Source: Phenylobacterium sp. J426 (GTDB taxonomy: Bacteria > Pseudomonadota > Alphaproteobacteria > Caulobacterales > Caulobacteraceae). Taken from it: 64,000 bases of DNA. The notes beneath the pieces are model-generated. The model saw only the letters and a list, made by a program, of their open reading frames with translations, did no database searches and was not told the DNA's origin. Below, one piece after another: positions 63,375 to 64,000 of this stretch. Position numbers and translations under genes: made by a program. Location of the stretch: positions 4,057,350-4,121,349 of the forward strand of contig NZ_JAJOMY010000001.1 of assembly GCF_024699945.1 (NCBI RefSeq), in the 5' to 3' direction. How positions within the stretch are numbered: position 1 is the first letter of the stretch; each line of letters starts with the position of its first letter.

Positions 63375-64000
63375 TGAAACACACAATCACCGCCGTCCGG
63401 GCCCGGCAGTTGTGGGACAGCCGAGGGCGCCCGACCGTCGAAGCCGAGATCGAACTCGCGGGTGGTTCGATCGGCCGCGCCATGGCCCCCCGCCGGCGCC
63501 TCGCGCGGGGCCCACGAGGCGATCGATCTGCGCGACGGCGGCGAGGCGTTTGGCGGTATGGCGTCGCGCGCGCCACGGCGGCGGTGAACGGCGCGATCGC
63601 CAAGGCCCTCGTCGGCCGCGACGTGCGCGACCAGGCCGGCCTCGACGCCGTCCTGGAACAGCTCGACGGCACGCCCGCCTTCGCGCGCGTCTGGGGCCAA
63701 CGCGGCCGTCTCCACCTCGCTCGCCGCCATCCATGCCGCGGCGGCCGCGGAGGGAATGCCGCTCTGGCGCTATCTGGCGGACGGCCGCAAGGTCCGCGTC
63801 CCGCTGCCCGAGATCCAGATCTTCGGCGGCGGCGCTCATGCCGGGCGGCGGACCGATGTGCAGGACTTCATGGTGATGTGTCCGCGCGCGCCCACCGTGC
63901 GGCGCGCGTTCGAGATCACCGCGGACGTCTACCGGGCGGCGGGCGCGGTCATGGAAGAGTCCGGGCGCCTGGCCGGCGTCGCCGATGAGGCGGCTGGTGG
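63374..64000 (+). CDS. Divergent enolase-like protein (3' end outside window, several frameshifts)
   Basis: N-terminal two thirds of an enolase-superfamily protein. Repaired, it begins TITAVRARQLWDSRGRPTVE and continues APAGASRGAHEAIDLRDGG, AVNGAIAKALVGRDVRDQ, LGANAAVSTSLAAIHAAAA and IFGGGAHAGRRTDVQDFMVM. A later stretch, SGRLAGVADEAAGG, is cut by the window end. Compared with true enolase, the loop PSGAST is APAGASR, QEFM is QDFM and GDEGG is ADEAA. Surplus or missing bases occur at 63486-63491 and near 63560 and 63693. It overlaps the kinase start-to-stop, so a sequential pathway is likely. It is unlikely to be the housekeeping enolase. Confidence 0.8.

Overview
This is a high-GC chromosomal window from an alphaproteobacterium, most likely a member of the Caulobacterales such as Phenylobacterium or Caulobacter. 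That placement is inferred from the cpaF-tadB-tadC pilus genes, the ccoNOQP-ccoGHIS-hemN block with FixK boxes, three TonB-dependent receptors and the catabolic repertoire. No rRNA, tRNA, CRISPR array or complete insertion sequence was seen.

Layout. (1) 1-2.8 kb: end of a Tad/Flp pilus operon. (2) 2.9-13.6 kb: microaerobic respiration. A minus-strand cbb3 oxidase operon and its assembly genes run into hemN. Divergent to it are a small membrane protein, a monohaem cytochrome c and OmpW. FNR/FixK-type boxes precede ccoN, hemN and ompW. (3) 13.7-30.1 kb: amine, GABA and amino-acid catabolism. It holds an EamA exporter, a PuuB-like oxidase, a cupin, a polar amino-acid ABC importer, gabD, gabT, a TonB receptor, a His-rich periplasmic protein, a hydroxyacid dehydrogenase, a LysR regulator, mmsA and an exported amidohydrolase. 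Three promoters here carry the same inverted repeat, GGTGAC-N5-GTCACC (one copy has a mismatch). (4) 30.2-43.7 kb: envelope and signalling. It holds a DUF1206 protein, a GIY-YIG protein, a hybrid histidine kinase, an acyltransferase, two glycosyltransferases flanking an ABC exporter, an RTX-repeat protein, a DUF4126 protein, an HEWAH-motif protein in an AT-rich patch and a SEDS-like membrane protein. (5) 43.7-64 kb: an aromatic or xenobiotic catabolic island. It holds two GSTs, two MarR regulators, phthalate-pathway-like genes (Rieske oxygenase, dihydrodiol dehydrogenase, decarboxylase-like protein), two TonB receptors, two MFS transporters, two SDRs, a carboxymuconolactone-decarboxylase-like protein, a VOC protein, two NTF2-like proteins, an APH-type kinase and a divergent enolase cut by the window end.

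The best candidate for an undescribed system is region 5. Two short palindromic motifs recur in its promoters. GTCAA-N5-TTGAC occurs at five sites and CTTCGA-N2-TCTAAG at three good and two weak sites. They link scattered operons into what looks like one or two local regulons running from outer-membrane uptake to ring modification and a terminal kinase-enolase pair.

Data-quality warning: at least 30 single-base frameshifts, nearly all in short homopolymers, break otherwise intact genes, while other stretches have none. I read these as uncorrected sequencing indels, not pseudogenes. Coordinates for such genes span the whole repaired reading frame.
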